NCBI RefSeq assembly: GCF_000143415.4
Contig: NW_003314403.1
Coordinates: forward strand, 4,316 to 66,315
Reading direction: 5' to 3'
DNA from: Selaginella moellendorffii
Lineage: Eukaryota; Streptophyta; Lycopodiopsida; Selaginellales; Selaginellaceae
Length of the DNA: 62,000 bases
The translations under genes were made by a program, and so were the position numbers. Shown in pieces: positions 32,550 through 44,999 of this stretch (position 1 is the first letter of the stretch; each line of letters opens with the position of its first letter). Under the pieces are notes generated by a model. It had not been told where the DNA came from. It ran no database searches and saw nothing but the letters and a program-made list of their open reading frames with translations.

Positions 32550-32805
32550 AGCAAAAAGGAGTGGTGTTTAAAAGCAGATCTCTTCTTGCTTGGCAATACC
32601 AAATACCTTTCTCTTCCGAGGTTAACACTTACATGTCCCCTCGCAAATCGGTGGAGGGCACTCATTTGTCAATCACGCTAAGTTTCAAACAACCTTCTCT
32701 TGGACTAGAAATCACCTCTGCTCACCTGTGTATTAATTCCTACTAATCGAGACGGTCACTTGGATGTCCGAATCTGATCTTCGAAGGTCCGCCGCCCCAA
32801 CAAAT

Positions 32806-34746
32806 CTAACCAGCAGCCGCGACAGCCTCGCCCCGGCTAGCCGCCTCAATCGCAGCCTTTCCTATTGTCTCGCAGTTCTCGCCTTCCACCCTTCCATTCC
32901 TTTCATGCGGCGTATTCGCATCTGTATTGCCGTTTTCATCGCCCTGTATGTGATTTCCTGCGTCGCTGTTTCCTACGTCCTGACTTTGATTAGCGCGGCT
33001 GCCTCCTCCACCCTTTTGCAGTTGCTCCTGCAAGAGCAAGACATTGGATCAATCCAAATAGAACAAGGTCAGCGAACTTACGAGAAGAGCTGCATTCTCA
33101 GCCGCTAGTTTGTTCCGCTCCTCCATGGCTTGCTCCAGCTCCTGCCGCAAGCTCATGTTTTCCATGGTTAGACTCTCGACCCTTTGCGCTAGCTCCTCAC
33201 ACTCGGCCTGTGAATCACGCCATTGGTGAGACCAGACTAGATAGAAGAGCGTGAAAGTACCTGCTTTCGCAATCGTGAGCGCCTCGCTGATTCTCTGTTT
33301 GATTGCTTCCTTCGTTGCCGCTTAAGCTCGCGTTCATCCTGTTGCAAGTATAGAATTCAGTGCAATGAACGAGCCTGGAAATATTTACCTGCAGCCAGAG
33401 CTCGGGAGGAACCCCTTCCCTTCCGTGAGGTAACATTTGACCACTTGGCAAGGGCACCATTGACTGGGAACCACGCTTTCCTTTCCCAGACGACTGGTTT
33501 CCGGTGGGTGTTGAGCCCCAGTAATCCATCCCCATGTTAAGACTAGTGCCTACGCTGGCCTTCCCCCCGGCAGGATTTGAAGGAATACCCGGGGACACGA
33601 AAGCACTCCCGACTTGTCCAGAGTATCCGGGCTGCCCAGCACTAGGGGCCGATCCTGAAGCATGACTGCTTAATAAGCACCGACGTGTATTTTGATATCT
33701 TTGAAAAGATCTAAGTACCTTCGGCATTCATCTGTTCCGAGTTCCTCTTGTCGCCCTGAAAGATAAAGCCAAAACAAACGTAAGGCCGCGTAAAGTGTGA
33801 CAGAGACAAAGTTAAGTTATTACATCTTCGTCACTGCCATCACTGGATCCTTCACTTCCACTCTCGCCACTGTACAGAAACACAGAACAGAATGTTTCGA
33901 GTTTGAGCTATATATCGCAACAAGCAGCAGCGAGTATTACCTTTGTGACACTACACCGTTGGGAGCAGCGGTCTTAGCAGCAGCTTCTGCTCCTCCTTTA
34001 TTCAGCGTTCCGAGATTACCTAAGCTACTATTCTTCGACTTTTTCATGGGACTTCGCTCCTTGCCGTCGGAAGACTTGCCATCAGTATCCGTTGTAGCTC
34101 CCTGAAAGCACACAATCAGATTCCAAAGAACAGTTATGTGAAAGAGGCATACTTCAGTGGCGTTTCCCGGTGCTGGCATTCCATACTGGCCATAAGGATG
34201 TGGCCCCTGCACAAAGGATTCCTTCCATCAGCGGAAAGTCGATACCAACAACACCATACTCGTACCGGCGGCATGCCGTAGGGCGGATACATGGTTCCAT
34301 ATGGAGGTGGGGTCCCGTAAGGAGGCATCATCGGCTGCAAGAAAAAACCATCAAGTGAGCTACACATTCGTGACGCAGAGCAATGAAATTTACCTGAGCT
34401 CCCCACATATATGGATGCGGCTGATAGCCAGGAGGGGGCGTTCCACTATTGTAATAAGCCTGTAACAAAGTTCTAGATTCATGAGCAACACAAAACTAAA
34501 GGAAAGAAAATTCTCTATTCTCAGAGAAAAAAGCAAAGCAAAGCAAAGCTCTATCACACACACACACACCTGAAAAGCCGCTGCCCACTCGGGGTAAGTT
34601 GCGGGAGGAGATGGCTGATCCTGGTGCAAAATGCCACACAAAGTTAGAACGGAAAGAAAAAATTCTTCCTTGAGAGGAAGAGCCCCCACCTGCGCTGTGG
34701 ATGTCTTTGGAGTCTTAGTCGGCGTGGCTGCGTCCCCAGATCCCAT
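32806..34746 (-). CDS. G-box binding factor (bZIP, MFMR type)
   Basis: Nuclear bZIP transcription factor of the plant GBF group, binding CACGTG-type sites as dimers. Start ATG at 34746 (MGSGDAATPTKTPK), about a dozen short exons on the minus strand, stop at 32806. The N-terminal MFMR region is proline-rich and recognisable: YPEWAAAFQ, AYYNSGTPPPGYQPHPYMWG, MMPPYGTPPPYGTMYPPYG, GPHPYGQYGMP. A Ser/Lys-rich stretch follows (GKSSDGKERSPMKKSKNSS), then the basic region DERELKRQRRKQSNRESARR and a leucine zipper (CEELAQRVESLTMENMSLR, ELEQAMEERNKLAAENAALL). The last exon (33039-32806) is a Gly/Asn/Glu-rich tail. The basic-region N and R residues that contact DNA are intact. Confidence 0.9.
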
Positions 34747-35947
34747 GCTTGGAGACCACCTATAGCTGACAATCGCGGACAAAAGCTCGAGTTAGTTTGG
34801 TATAGGGCACGTTTGGCGCAGCACCGCGCAAGAGAAATGCGTGCTCGGGAGCTGCGAGGAGCGGATTTACCTGCATCACTGGAGGAACAAGCGCTGGAGA
34901 TCGTGATCTGTCACAAGAATCTATGCCCGATGGAGCTTTTCCCGAGGAGACAAAGGTGCGCAATGCTGGGAGGCGCCGATAATCCACACCAGCGCCTCAA
35001 CGCCAGTGCACTGCGCTGCTATTGCGTTGCTCCTTTCCTAAAGCCCTAGAGCCTCGCGCGTCCACGCGAGAATGACACATCCAAACCCTATACAACATGG
35101 ATGCCACGGTCTCGCAAACACAAGAAGAAAGAGAGTGTTCGTTGGGAAGGCCGCGCGCCCACCGCGCCGTATGCTCATACGGTAATACAGGGCGATCGCC
35201 CATGTATTGTCTAAACTCCTTATGGCGCAATACGTTTAAAGAGGTACGGAAGGGACGGCGCACAGACGTGGCTGGGCGGACCTGTGACGTGGCAGGTTCT
35301 CTCTTTAAGGTGGGCCAGGCAGACAACCAATGGGACGCCGGCGCGTAGCAGAAGAAAGAACACGTATACTTCCACAGCTGGAAGACACGCGGCGTGTGAG
35401 CAATGGGCCAGCCAGGAGTATTGTGAGATGGCATCGGACGGCTGGCGATGCCAGTTAGGCTCCGAGGAGATGTGGCCCTTCAAGCTGGTGACCTGGCAGC
35501 CCACGTTCAAATACGTGGAGGGCTGGCGTACGCGTACACGTCGGCGCTTACGATCATGAAAGAGACAGGCGGGGATGCCGGCCACGTGGCGTCCCGCGAG
35601 CCAATGCCGGCCGGATGACGCGGCAGTGGGCACGCGGGGCAAAAACGACGTGGCCTGCGGCGGTGGCGTTATCACGGCCGCTGGATAGTGCCATTTTCGA
35701 CGGTCGGATGCGCGGCACGCTGGCGGCTCGATCATCAATGTCTCAGCCAGCCGTGCATTTGACGCATCCATTACGGAAACCAGAATGATATCACGTGGCA
35801 GGTACAAAAAAAAAGTTTTTTTTCCACCAACTTTGACTTGTATGAATTCAAACGCTTATCTTTTTATCCCACAACAAAAATATTGTGATTTCGTAGAAAT
35901 AGTATGTTACGTAAACAAAAACCACATACCATACTATATAAAACTTG
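34747..35947. other. Intergenic region upstream of the GBF gene
   Basis: GC-rich to about 35800, then AT-rich. Contains ACGTGG (35515), CCACGTGGC (35580), CCAAT (35328) and several GGACGG/CGGACGG motifs (35433, 35700). Likely the GBF promoter and 5' leader. Short open frames here look non-coding. Confidence 0.5.
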
Positions 35948-38114
35948 CTACTGCCATCCAAGAACGTAGTCCAGGAGCGCGACCACCAATATGGAGAGGG
36001 GATAGAGAGCCAGAGGAATAAACGATGTCCAAAGTGGGAACGTTGTCCGGGTGCCTCCGAATATACCCATGATCAAAGCCACCAAAGTGATCACCAAAAC
36101 TTCCGACGAGAAGTCCCATGTCAAGCCCCGGTAAGCCACAACAGCCAGGAAAATCCCGAGACACAGCGTGTTGTTCATCGTGACTCCACCATAAATCTAC
36201 CAAAGCAAAGAGCACTGGTCAGCACCATTTTTCCTCTCAAGCATAACTACACTTCACCTGGGAGTATGTGAGCGATATGTTTTGCTTCTTCTTCTTCGCA
36301 GCGAACAAGACTGAGGAGATTGCCTCGCTTGAGTTCGTAGCCAGTGGCGTGGCTACAAAAGCGATGAAGAAGGACGGGATCCCGGTTGCAGAGGAGAAGT
36401 TCTCGATCGAGTCCACCAGAGGATCGGCAAAGATACCAGCAATAAGCGCGCCAAGCACGATGAGTAGAACTGCTTTGGTGATTATCTGGTTTTTGGTCAT
36501 GGATTCCCCCGATTCTTCCTCTTCTTTTTCTTCTCCTCCTCCTTGACCATCCATCAAAGCCATATAGGACGTTTGTGCGCTCTGAGTGTTCATGAAAAGA
36601 GAACCAAAAAGTTAGCCAGAGATTTCAATGCGGTCGCTTGCTTACTTGTGCTTCAGTGTCCCATCCATTATCATTATCACGATGTTCTTCTTTTGGTTGT
36701 TGAAGATCTTTAGTCCACCTAGTAAAGCCGCTAATAAACTCAGACTCCGAGATCTTATCGTCGCTAGATCGATCAAAGTCACTCATCCAGGCTTTCACCT
36801 CCTCTTCCTTTGGCAAGAGCGACTCGTGGCCGATACCAAGCCCAATTATTAACGCCTTGAGCTCATGCTGCGTAAGATGACCACTTTTATCTTCATCAAA
36901 ATAAGAAAACAACCTGCATTCGTAGATCGCACCGGATGTATATGTACTGAGACAGGAACTCAAGGTTTAATGAACGCTACTCACTTGGTTAACGCTTCTG
37001 TGTTTGTTGAACCGTCTGGAAGTACCAAGTCTCCCCAGCTCTTAGATTTGGAGTAGCTAGACAACTTCTGTAGAGTATGAAACAGTCGGAACCGTTGCCT
37101 CGCCAAAGCTATTCTTCTTTGCTGAATCCATGGCGACGTAATCTGCATCACAGCCATAGCTTTTAGAAAGAGTCGTAGTACATTTGTTTGGCAGAAACCG
37201 TGCTATCACGATACCATACCTGGTATATGCAGTAGGCTAGAAGACTGCCAAAAGACAAGACACAGCTCAAGATGATAAAGAAACGCCCCAACTGTGGCTG
37301 GCGAATGATTTTAGGGAGCTGCGCTAAGATGTAGGGAATAACTGTAATAAGCATAATCCAAGCGGAAGCTTTTGTCTGTGCGTCAGTTGTCACTCCAGTT
37401 TCTACAGAGAAACAGCCAAATCAAATCTCGCGGGTGGAAGGATTCGAAAGAGAAAGCTTACTGGACACATCGAACTTCCTGGTAAGCGTCTTGTCCTTGG
37501 CTACGAGATTTCCATTCACCTCTTGAAGATCACACCTTCCAACTATGAGTGAGCTTCCCCATAGGAGCGTTAACAGCATGATCGTTGATCCGGCAAGAAG
37601 TCCCATACCAACAAGAACTTGGGAAAGAACTTCTTCTTCGCTCGCAAACAGACCAGAAACTACGAACGAAGAAAAAGAAAAGCAAAGTTAGAAGTTTACG
37701 ACACAAACTTTGGTTGGAAGTGAAGAACAAAAAGTCGATGGAAAGCTTACCAAGTATGAGGATTGCGTCTGGCAGTGCTCCGAGAATTGGCAGTAGCAAA
37801 CCACCGATGATTCCCGGATTTAGAACGAGCAGCAGCAACTCACTCCCCTCGGACAGGAACTGCGCGGCCTTGAGCAGAAGAAATCCATACACGATGAGCA
37901 GGAAAATGTTGCCAGCGACTCCAGTGGAGCAGGGCAAGAAGCCATAATTTGGCTCACACGACTCCTCCTTGGCAGCTTTCCTGAGCCTCAACACGGACGG
38001 AAATCCCGCCTTGTCGACTGATGAGCCGCTACTGACGAGCTGAGCGGCCGCCGCTGCCAAGGAAAAGCATGCGAGCAGCACAAAGATCGGCAAGATGTAG
38101 CCTCTCGCCCTCAT
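35948..38114 (-). CDS. EF-hand Na+/Ca2+-exchanger-like protein (NCL type)
   Basis: Membrane cation exchanger with the plant NCL layout: exchanger half, cytosolic EF-hands, exchanger half. Residues 1-23 look like a signal peptide. The first half carries LPILGALPDAILIL spliced to VSGLFASEEEVLSQVLVG and MGLLAGSTIMLLTLLWG, the alpha-1 type repeat. Two EF-hands lie in the loop: FDEDKSGHLTQHELK, a good canonical loop, and DFDRSSDDKISESEF. The second half carries IPSFFIAFVATPLATNSSEA, the alpha-2 repeat with the conserved PLATNSSEA, and ends LLDYVLGWQ. About eight exons with short GT-AG introns; start ATG 38114, stop at 35948. Expected at an endomembrane or plasma membrane, exporting Ca2+ in exchange for Na+ or similar. 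Confidence 0.92.
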
Positions 38115-38862
38115 GATCGAAGGTAATCCCCTGGTCGATGGAAAAGGTATCCCTGTGGCGCGGAGCTCTAGATCTGCGCCGACTCACCTCGGATTCTAGA
38201 AATCTAGCAGCGTAGCGGCAATGCACCCGGCCGCCAGTGATGGATCGATCGATCTCCTCGGCGGCCAAATATCTGATAAGTAATGGAATATTCTGGTTGC
38301 AGTGAATCTAGGCCGTCCGTCCTGGATAGCGCGTATCAGCGAGTGTCGGTGAGCTCTCTTTCTGTTTTCTCTCTCATAATCGTGTCACTTGGAAACGAGC
38401 CCAGCTGAGAAGACACACAAATTTTTCTCGTTACGTGGTGTTCGTACACTGAAAAGAGGACTACAAGGACGACGAAAGCCAATATAATATAAACACCACC
38501 CCTTTTCGTCCAACTATGTACCTCACATACACACATACTTTGTAAGTACATTTTTTAGAAGCTTTTCATCGACATCGAAGGGGCCTCCTCATATACATTG
38601 TCCTCAAAATATGTAAAGGGAAGAAAAAAAACGACGAAGAACGCTAATAGTAAGAGACCTGGTGTAAGCAAAAAGATGGATGCCCCCTCCCTCCCCCTAA
38701 GTAGTGTTGTTGTTACATCGTCACCTCCCCGCTCTTTTCCTATGACCACAAAATCACCGTAACTCCAGACAAAAGCCGCAAAAGAATGTAGGAACGAACC
38801 GAAACGAACTTGTGTAAAAACCTCCCTTGCATTCGTAGTCGTCGTGGTTGTCTTCGTGGCGA
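38115..38862. other. Intergenic region
   Basis: Promoter side of the exchanger gene on the left and 3' flank of the epimerase gene on the right. Contains GGCCGTCCGTCC near 38311. No gene recognised. Confidence 0.5.
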
Positions 38863-40244
38863 CTAGCCGCGCACGACTTGGCCCGGATCAAGCTGACCAC
38901 TGCAGTAGCTGGAAGGAACCACTGAAATCTCCTGGCGGCCTTTCCATTCCTCGCCCGGCTTCAAAGTGATTGGCGTCTCGATCACTGCTGGCTCCACGCA
39001 CACCATGTGTAAATACTCGTCGTCTCCAAAGTCTGCCATGGCTTTGGCTTTCTTGTCCCATGGATTCCACACGACTGTAGAACAGCACCAGCAATGGTTA
39101 CCGACCAGTCCAGCACTTAAAGCAAGTCTTACCTGCGTCTGGGAGGCCTTCCTTTTTCACCACTATCGTCCGCTTTTTTTCGTGATCAACAATGGCGATC
39201 TTCGTCGGTGTGCTGACATACACGCGATCCACCTGTGTGTTGTGTATCTTTGGCCTTTCAGAGATCCGGATATCAATATCAAAAAACCTACCTCTCCATC
39301 GAAAGTGATCGAGTCTCCCTGCTCGGTGAAGCGCTCCCTGTCTTGCAAGTTGTCCAGAAAGTCGAGTGTCTCCAGGCCTTCAATGCGAACCTCACTGCCG
39401 CATCAATCAATCGAATCTCGTTAACAGAAGAAGCAAAGAAAAGGTCATGGCACACCTGATATCTGACACCGAGAAGTACGTGTGCAGAGCGAACGTAAAG
39501 GTGAAAGGCTTGGTATCAGTGTTCCTCACGCGAATGGTTTGCGCAAGATCGCCGCCTCGCTTGAGAGTAAGACGCATCCGCAGCTCAAAACTGGAGAAAG
39601 AAAGAAAAATATAGAACTCGCAGCAGTGAAAAAAAATGTTTTCGACGTACTTGTGTGTCCACATCTTGAGGTCGTCTTCCGCAGGCTTGAGGATGAGATC
39701 GACAGTGCTCCCTCGGCTGCTATTGCTTCCACTTGCGTTAGTGCTTGACAGGATGGGAGGAGCGTCAGTCTCGATGGACCACAGCCTGTTCCTCGCAAAT
39801 CCATGCTTCTCGAGCGCTCCAACATTCGCGAACTAAGTAGCAGTAGTTGAGAGAACAAGCGCAATCTTAGACACTCCTGTTTACGAACCTGCGGGAAGCA
39901 AATTGGTATGCCACCTCGAATTGGCTTGGGAGGCTTGAAAGACGTCTGGAATCGGATCAAACATAGTTTGGAACATTTGAAATAGACTGGACGAATTTCA
40001 TTTGTCTACCTTGCTGCTGAGAAACAAGAGCTCCTCGCCACGATCATTCTTCCACGAAACAACCTGTCCCCCGTAGAGATAAACCTGAAAGAGGCTTTCG
40101 TTATTGCCAGTTTCTCTAAGACGGAACTAATCGACTCACCTCCGCCGAGGCTCCCAAAGGCTCCTTGAGGATGATCTTTTCCAGACCAGCAGCATCCCTG
40201 GTTACCAGCGGCTCCTGAATCGCAGCCATTCCCTCCAACTGCAT
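38863..40244 (-). CDS. Glucose-6-phosphate 1-epimerase-like protein
   Basis: Cytosolic aldose-1-epimerase superfamily enzyme interconverting alpha and beta glucose-6-phosphate. Start ATG 40244 (MQLEGMAAIQEPL), several exons, stop at 38863. Landmarks in order: IILKEPLGASAEVYLYGGQVVSWKNDRG (N-terminal, given in parts: GASAEVYLYGGQVVSW), GEELLFLSSK, PIRGGIPICFPQ, FANVGALEKHGFARNRLW with the HGFAR catalytic His segment, TFALHTYFSVSDI, EGLETLDFLDNL, VVWNPWDKKAKAMADFG, YLHMVCVEPAV. These match the plant family closely and the length (about 300 residues) is usual. Confidence 0.93.
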
Positions 40245-40727
40245 TGTTCGCGAGATCAAAGAAAAGGCCAATCGGAATTGGCATGCAAGGGATTCCAGGC
40301 GATAGCGCCGGATTACCTCTGCTGTGGAGCTCCGAAATCTTCGACAATCGATCGAGGAGCAGTGGATCTATCGCCGGCGCCACGCCAGGAAATCAAGCCG
40401 CTCTCCTCTCTTAGGTATGACGCCAGGGAGGAGAAAGGGCTTAAAACACATTCTGTCTTATAATGCCTATCGTGGCCGTCCATCGCGACAGATCCAACGG
40501 ATGGTACTTTGTCTGGGCTGGCGTACTTTATATGCCCATATGATTTGCTTAGGTTTTAAGCTGACATTTTGGGTCTCTTCTTGCCCTAGTGATCTATTCA
40601 GAGCATCAGAGCTTCGAGCTAACAAACCATCCATGCAATCATAACAATTTACAAATTTATTGATCTCTCGATCAGATCAAGCAAGAACCCGAAAGCTATG
40701 TAGGATCGATCAAATTATATTGATCTC

Positions 40728-41027
40728 TCAATCAGAATCACTGCTGCTGCTGCTGCTGCTGCTGCCTCCCCCTGCCTTCTTTTTCTCCTTGTGCTGGTTC
40801 TTCTTCTTCTTGATCTTGTCCATGAGACCCTCTTTCTGGGGCTGTGTGGTAGTGGTGCTCGTTGTTGTGGTAGCCATTCCGGGCTGGGGAGTGCCATAAG
40901 AACCCGGGGCGGTGTTGTGTGATGGAGGAGTGGAGGACTGGACTGGAGTAGCGGTGTTGTGCGCGACTTGATCCTTCTTGTGACCCATGTGGAGCTTGTC
41001 GCTAATCTTTTCCATCATCGAGGCCAT
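40728..41027 (-). CDS. KS-type dehydrin
   Basis: A 99-residue, intrinsically disordered, highly charged LEA protein. Start at MASMMEKISDKLHMG, preferred for its good context (AAAGCG ATGG). An upstream in-frame ATG at 41135 gives an unlikely extension. One K-segment-like core is present (KEGLMDKIKKKK), followed by a Lys/His tract and a C-terminal serine run ending SSSDSD. The order K-segment then S-segment, with an N-terminal KISDKLHMG phrase, matches the KS-type dehydrins such as Arabidopsis HIRD11, which bind metals and protect under cold or drought. The serine run is encoded by eight AGC codons, a microsatellite that may vary in length. Confidence 0.85.
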   Translation of the reverse strand: MASMMEKISDKLHMGHKKDQVAHNTATPVQSSTPPSHNTAPGSYGTPQPGMATTTTSTTTTQPQKEGLMDKIKKKKNQHKEKKKAGGGSSSSSSSSDSD

Positions 41028-41620
41028 CGCTTTGTGAGAAATCTGGTAAAGATTCAAGCAGCCAAAAATCAGGAACTTGTAACCACATGGATGAGCCAAA
41101 GCGGAATACCTGGAGTGAAGGGATCTTTGCCTCAAGTTGAAAAGACGGGAAGTGGATGAACATCTTATAAGGTACAGGGCTTATATACGAGGCTTTGGCG
41201 CTGCGTGGAGTAATTGTGCTTTGCCAGCGATTGCCTCGTTTGATGCTCTAGGCCACGTATCAGACACCGACACGAGAAGCTATGATTAAAAGAACATTCT
41301 TAATTTTTATAAACAGAGCATAATTAATATGAGCAAGATGTCTTTTCCATCGCTTGCTTGTTTGGAGAGGGATGGCGTTTTTGAGCTAGACAGTCTGCCT
41401 GTAGTGGATGCAGTGGCGCATTTGTTTCCTAAGATGGAGAAACGGCCTGGTGTCAACTCTGAAATTTGCAGGTATTCATCCACTACCACTTTTGTATTTT
41501 CACCATATGAATATAACAAGTATTGTAGGCTGGCTCCTCGACTGGAGACCTCATATGTAAAAGGTCCCAAGGTAGTTATTGGCTTTCAACTTCATTCTTT
41601 GGTTATAAAACAGTAACCCA

Positions 41621-42759
41621 TCAAAAATCCAAAGGATGGGACTGCCAGTGAGCAGCCCTCTCGAATCCATTCCTAAAGCCTTTGTAGTCTCGGATCGCCT
41701 CTACAATCTCCTCCCGCGTGTTCATGACGAAGGGGCCGTGCTGAAACACGGGCTCGTTGAGAGGCTGCCCGGCGATGAGCACGAACCTACAAGCTTTGTC
41801 CGAATCGTTCCACACCATGACACCGTCTCCGTGGCTCAGCTCCACCGTCGTGTGAGCCTCGATCGGTGGCGTGCCTTTGCTTCCAAAAGTTGGCCTGCCT
41901 TCCAGAGTATAAGCGAAGGAGTTCCATCCCTCGGAGATTTCCTGGGCAAAGCTGGCACCCGGTTGCATGGTTACGTCGAGATACATGGTTGGAGTGCGAG
42001 TGTAGACTGGCGAAGAGATGCCCAATGATTCTCCGGCTATGACTTTGACACTGGTGCCGTCTTTCTCGGCCACTGGTATGTTTCCAGATTCAAGCTCCTG
42101 GTAGTTTGGCTCGATCCTAGATACAAGAAGCGCTGGTTGATACTCTGATGAAGCAAAGAGAAAACGAAGGAAGAATTTATACTTACATTTTAAACTTGGA
42201 GGAAAGATTGATCCAAAGCTGGAGACCACGCTGTACACCAGTGCTAGCGGGCATCTCGCAGTGCACAATGCCTCGGCCAGCAGTCATCCACTAGAAGAAA
42301 CTATCATGATAAAGCAAGTAAAAAAAACAGAGAGATTTAGCAAACCTGTAAGTCACCAGCTTGAATAGTGCCTGTGTGTCCCGCAAAGTCCTGATGGGTG
42401 AAAGCCCCCTACACATCGCAAAGAACATTTTTTAATCTCGGTGCATCAGGAAAAAAGAAGAGGGAATACCTCGAGCATGTATGTGACCGTTTCAAAGCCT
42501 CGATGGGGATGATCAGGAAATCCGGCTGGTGGAGAAACTATAGATACGTCAACGAAAGAAAAAAAAGTATTAGAACGAGCACAGAAGAAAAAACGATTGA
42601 TCGCGTCAAATTACCTGTGAAGTAGTCGAGCATGAGAAACGGATCCAGTTGTCTCAGCTCGGGTCTTCCGATGCTCCGCCTCACAACCGCACCATCTCCC
42701 TCTGGCTGCTCGTGCGCTACAATCCTCTTGACAACTTGTCTGGGATTTATAAACGCCAT
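41621..42759 (-). CDS. Pirin-like protein
   Basis: Cupin-superfamily pirin, an iron-binding nuclear or cytosolic protein, some with quercetinase activity. Exons are separated by short introns; the start MAFINPRQVVKRIVA at 42759 is chosen over an in-frame upstream ATG (42945) that adds an atypical 62 residues. Metal ligands are present: DHPHRGFETVTYMLE gives two histidines, and WMTAGRGIVHCEMPAS gives His and Glu. GAFTHQDFAGHTGTIQAGDL joins them. The C-terminal half includes YLDVTMQPGASFAQEI and FQHGPFVMNTREEI, standard for the family. Confidence 0.93.
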
Positions 42760-44087
42760 GGCTGCCGCGCTTCTCTGGATCGACCTCGCAAGGATTTGCT
42801 GCCTAGAGATACTTGCTGATGCTTGCTGCTGGAGATTGGAAGCGCGAAACAAAGAACACTGCTTTATAAATCCCAACACCATCAGTGAGAGTGCCAGAAA
42901 AGCGCACTGTCGAATCAAATGCCTCATACACCAATTCCCCCCCAAAAGAACTCACCGCTCACAGAGATGTCGAGATCTCTTGCTTTCCCCACTCGATCCG
43001 TGATCTGGAGCTCAGCCACAATTCAATTTAAAACCTCCACCGTCCGGCTTCCCGGCACTAGCGCTTCGACCTAGACCAAAGTAGAACTCTCAAAGGGTGA
43101 TGTCACGCCACGCTGAATCTACGGCTGACGCTCAATGACGACGTGCTGACGTCACCTATGCCATAAGAAATATCAATCTCAACACCGGCTCATAGTCTTC
43201 ATAATGAGCAAATCTATGAGCAAATCCGTTCAAGGAAGAACACTCAACTGGAAGCAATTTGTCACGGACAAATTTGCACAGAAAATGCCTCTACTACCAT
43301 AATGTTTCTTTCACTCTGCTACTAAACTAACTCCCGCACTGCATATGCTAGGCCTCCTGAAGATGTAACCATGCAATACTGTGCTCACAAGAAGCTTCCA
43401 CAAGGGCATCTATCAGCAAATGGTGCGTGTGAGCTATAAAGCAGCAGCTTTAGCAAGCGAAATCAACCAGGAAAATAGAGTGTGTCGTTTTTGCTTAAAA
43501 AACTAATATGGTATCGGAATAAATGATGATTTAATGGGCAAAACAAGACCATACAATGAGTTATGCGATTTGGTACGTGATACGGGTTTGATTCCCATTG
43601 ATTAGTGGTTATTTAAAATCCTTGCTCAAGGAACTTAGGTTTAGACCCAAGCCATATGTATAACAAAAACAAGCACACAAGCAGGAGGTAAACTATATTT
43701 TCAATTGGTCAGTTATGCCCAACCTGTGCACTATCCTTATTATATATTTGGAACCCTCACCCCTTTGAGGAATGCACACTTTGGGCTTTCACCCTTAGTA
43801 CTAGCTTAAAACTTACTAAATATAAAGTGGTGCTAAATTGTGAATTTGGACATGAGAACAACACTATCGTGTTCAAGACAATCTCTACATTCTATATATA
43901 TATATGCCAAATTAGTAAATCTAGATACTTTCTATAAATAGCCAATAGAACCGAATAGGACCAACACATGTGGAGCATGATAATGAGGGTGTTTGGTAGA
44001 CACGGTAATCTATCATCTAGCAATATTTATGGATTAAATTAAATATCATCAGGGTTTTTGTCAAGCCAATGCAAAACACAGCAAAAG
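42760..44087. other. Gene-island right edge and LTR debris
   Basis: The pirin 5' flank to about 43300, then LTR-derived fragments from about 43660 with the shared TATAxxTTTGGAACCC ... GGGCTTTCACCC block at 43739-43795. No gene recognised. Confidence 0.5.
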
Positions 44088-44622
44088 TGTTAGGATCCTA
44101 TCCTTTACACCCTAAGCCAACTAGCTAAAGGGGTGATCACTTGATTGTAGGGCCCTTTCCTTATCCTATTATCCTGACCTGGTGCCTAACAATCCTCCCC
44201 CTCGTCAGGGAATGATCGTCCACGATCATACTTAGGCCACCTTCCGGTCACCATGGTCCTTCTCTTAGGGTCTACCAAACCTTAGGCCACCCTCGTCAGG
44301 GAATGATCGTCCACGATCATACTTAGGCCACCTTCCGGTCACCATGGTCCTTCTCTTAGGGTCTACCAAACCTTAGGCCACCTTCCGGTCACCATGGTCC
44401 TTCTCTTAGGGTCTACCAAACCTTGGTTCTCCCTCTAGATCCACCATGTTGAATATTCCTTTAGAATATTCCTGCCCCACTCGTCAACCACGAGAATCGA
44501 ACTGGGCTCCAATACCAATGTTAGGATCCTATCCCTTACACCCTAAGCCAACTGGCTAAAGGGGTGATCACTTGATTGTAGGGCCCTTTCCTTATCCTAT
44601 TATCCTGACCTGGTGCCTAACA
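44088..44622 (-). mobile_element. Complete TRIM retroelement (535 bp), second family
   Basis: Two 104-bp direct repeats (44088-44191 and 44519-44622), each TGTTAGG...CCTAACA on the plus strand, flank a 327-bp core. A perfect 5-bp duplication AAAAG lies at 44083-44087 and 44623-44627. Read on minus, the right repeat is followed by TTGGTATTGGAGCCC (44518-44504), a primer-binding-site-like stretch. A purine tract (GAGGGGGAGGA) precedes the left repeat. So the element lies on the minus strand. The core contains about 2.5 tandem copies of a ~94-bp unit (44200-44425). No coding capacity. Confidence 0.92.
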
Positions 44623-44999
44623 AAAAGAGAACTAACAAATTGGGCTAAGTATGTTTAGCTAAATAGACACTTAGGAATTCCTTCCTTATGCTCGTCTGGC
44701 TAAATATAGATGTTAAGTCAAATTTATTAACATGTGAACAAGAAGGACTAATAATAGGTCTAACAATACTGACTTTTTGTTATTGTGGCAATAAAAAAAG
44801 AATATCCGAAACGACTCGCTAATAGGTAACTTTCGATATCTACAGTTATATTTGTGATATGGGTCCATTACATTCCCTATACCCAATTTTTTCTTCCTTA
44901 AGTATTTGGTTTCGCTAATGAGCATCCCACACTCCTTAGCAACACCTATATGCTAAATCATCATCTTTATATATCTACATCATCCCAAAATGTTGTTGT

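Noticed and set aside
35220-35807. 195-codon minus-strand open frame
   Set aside because: GC-rich intergenic DNA with no motif, next to the GBF promoter; other frames are about equally open.
41329-41616. 95-codon plus-strand open frame between dehydrin and pirin genes
   Set aside because: Reads somewhat protein-like but no family is recognised, and it lies in a short spacer; left uncalled.
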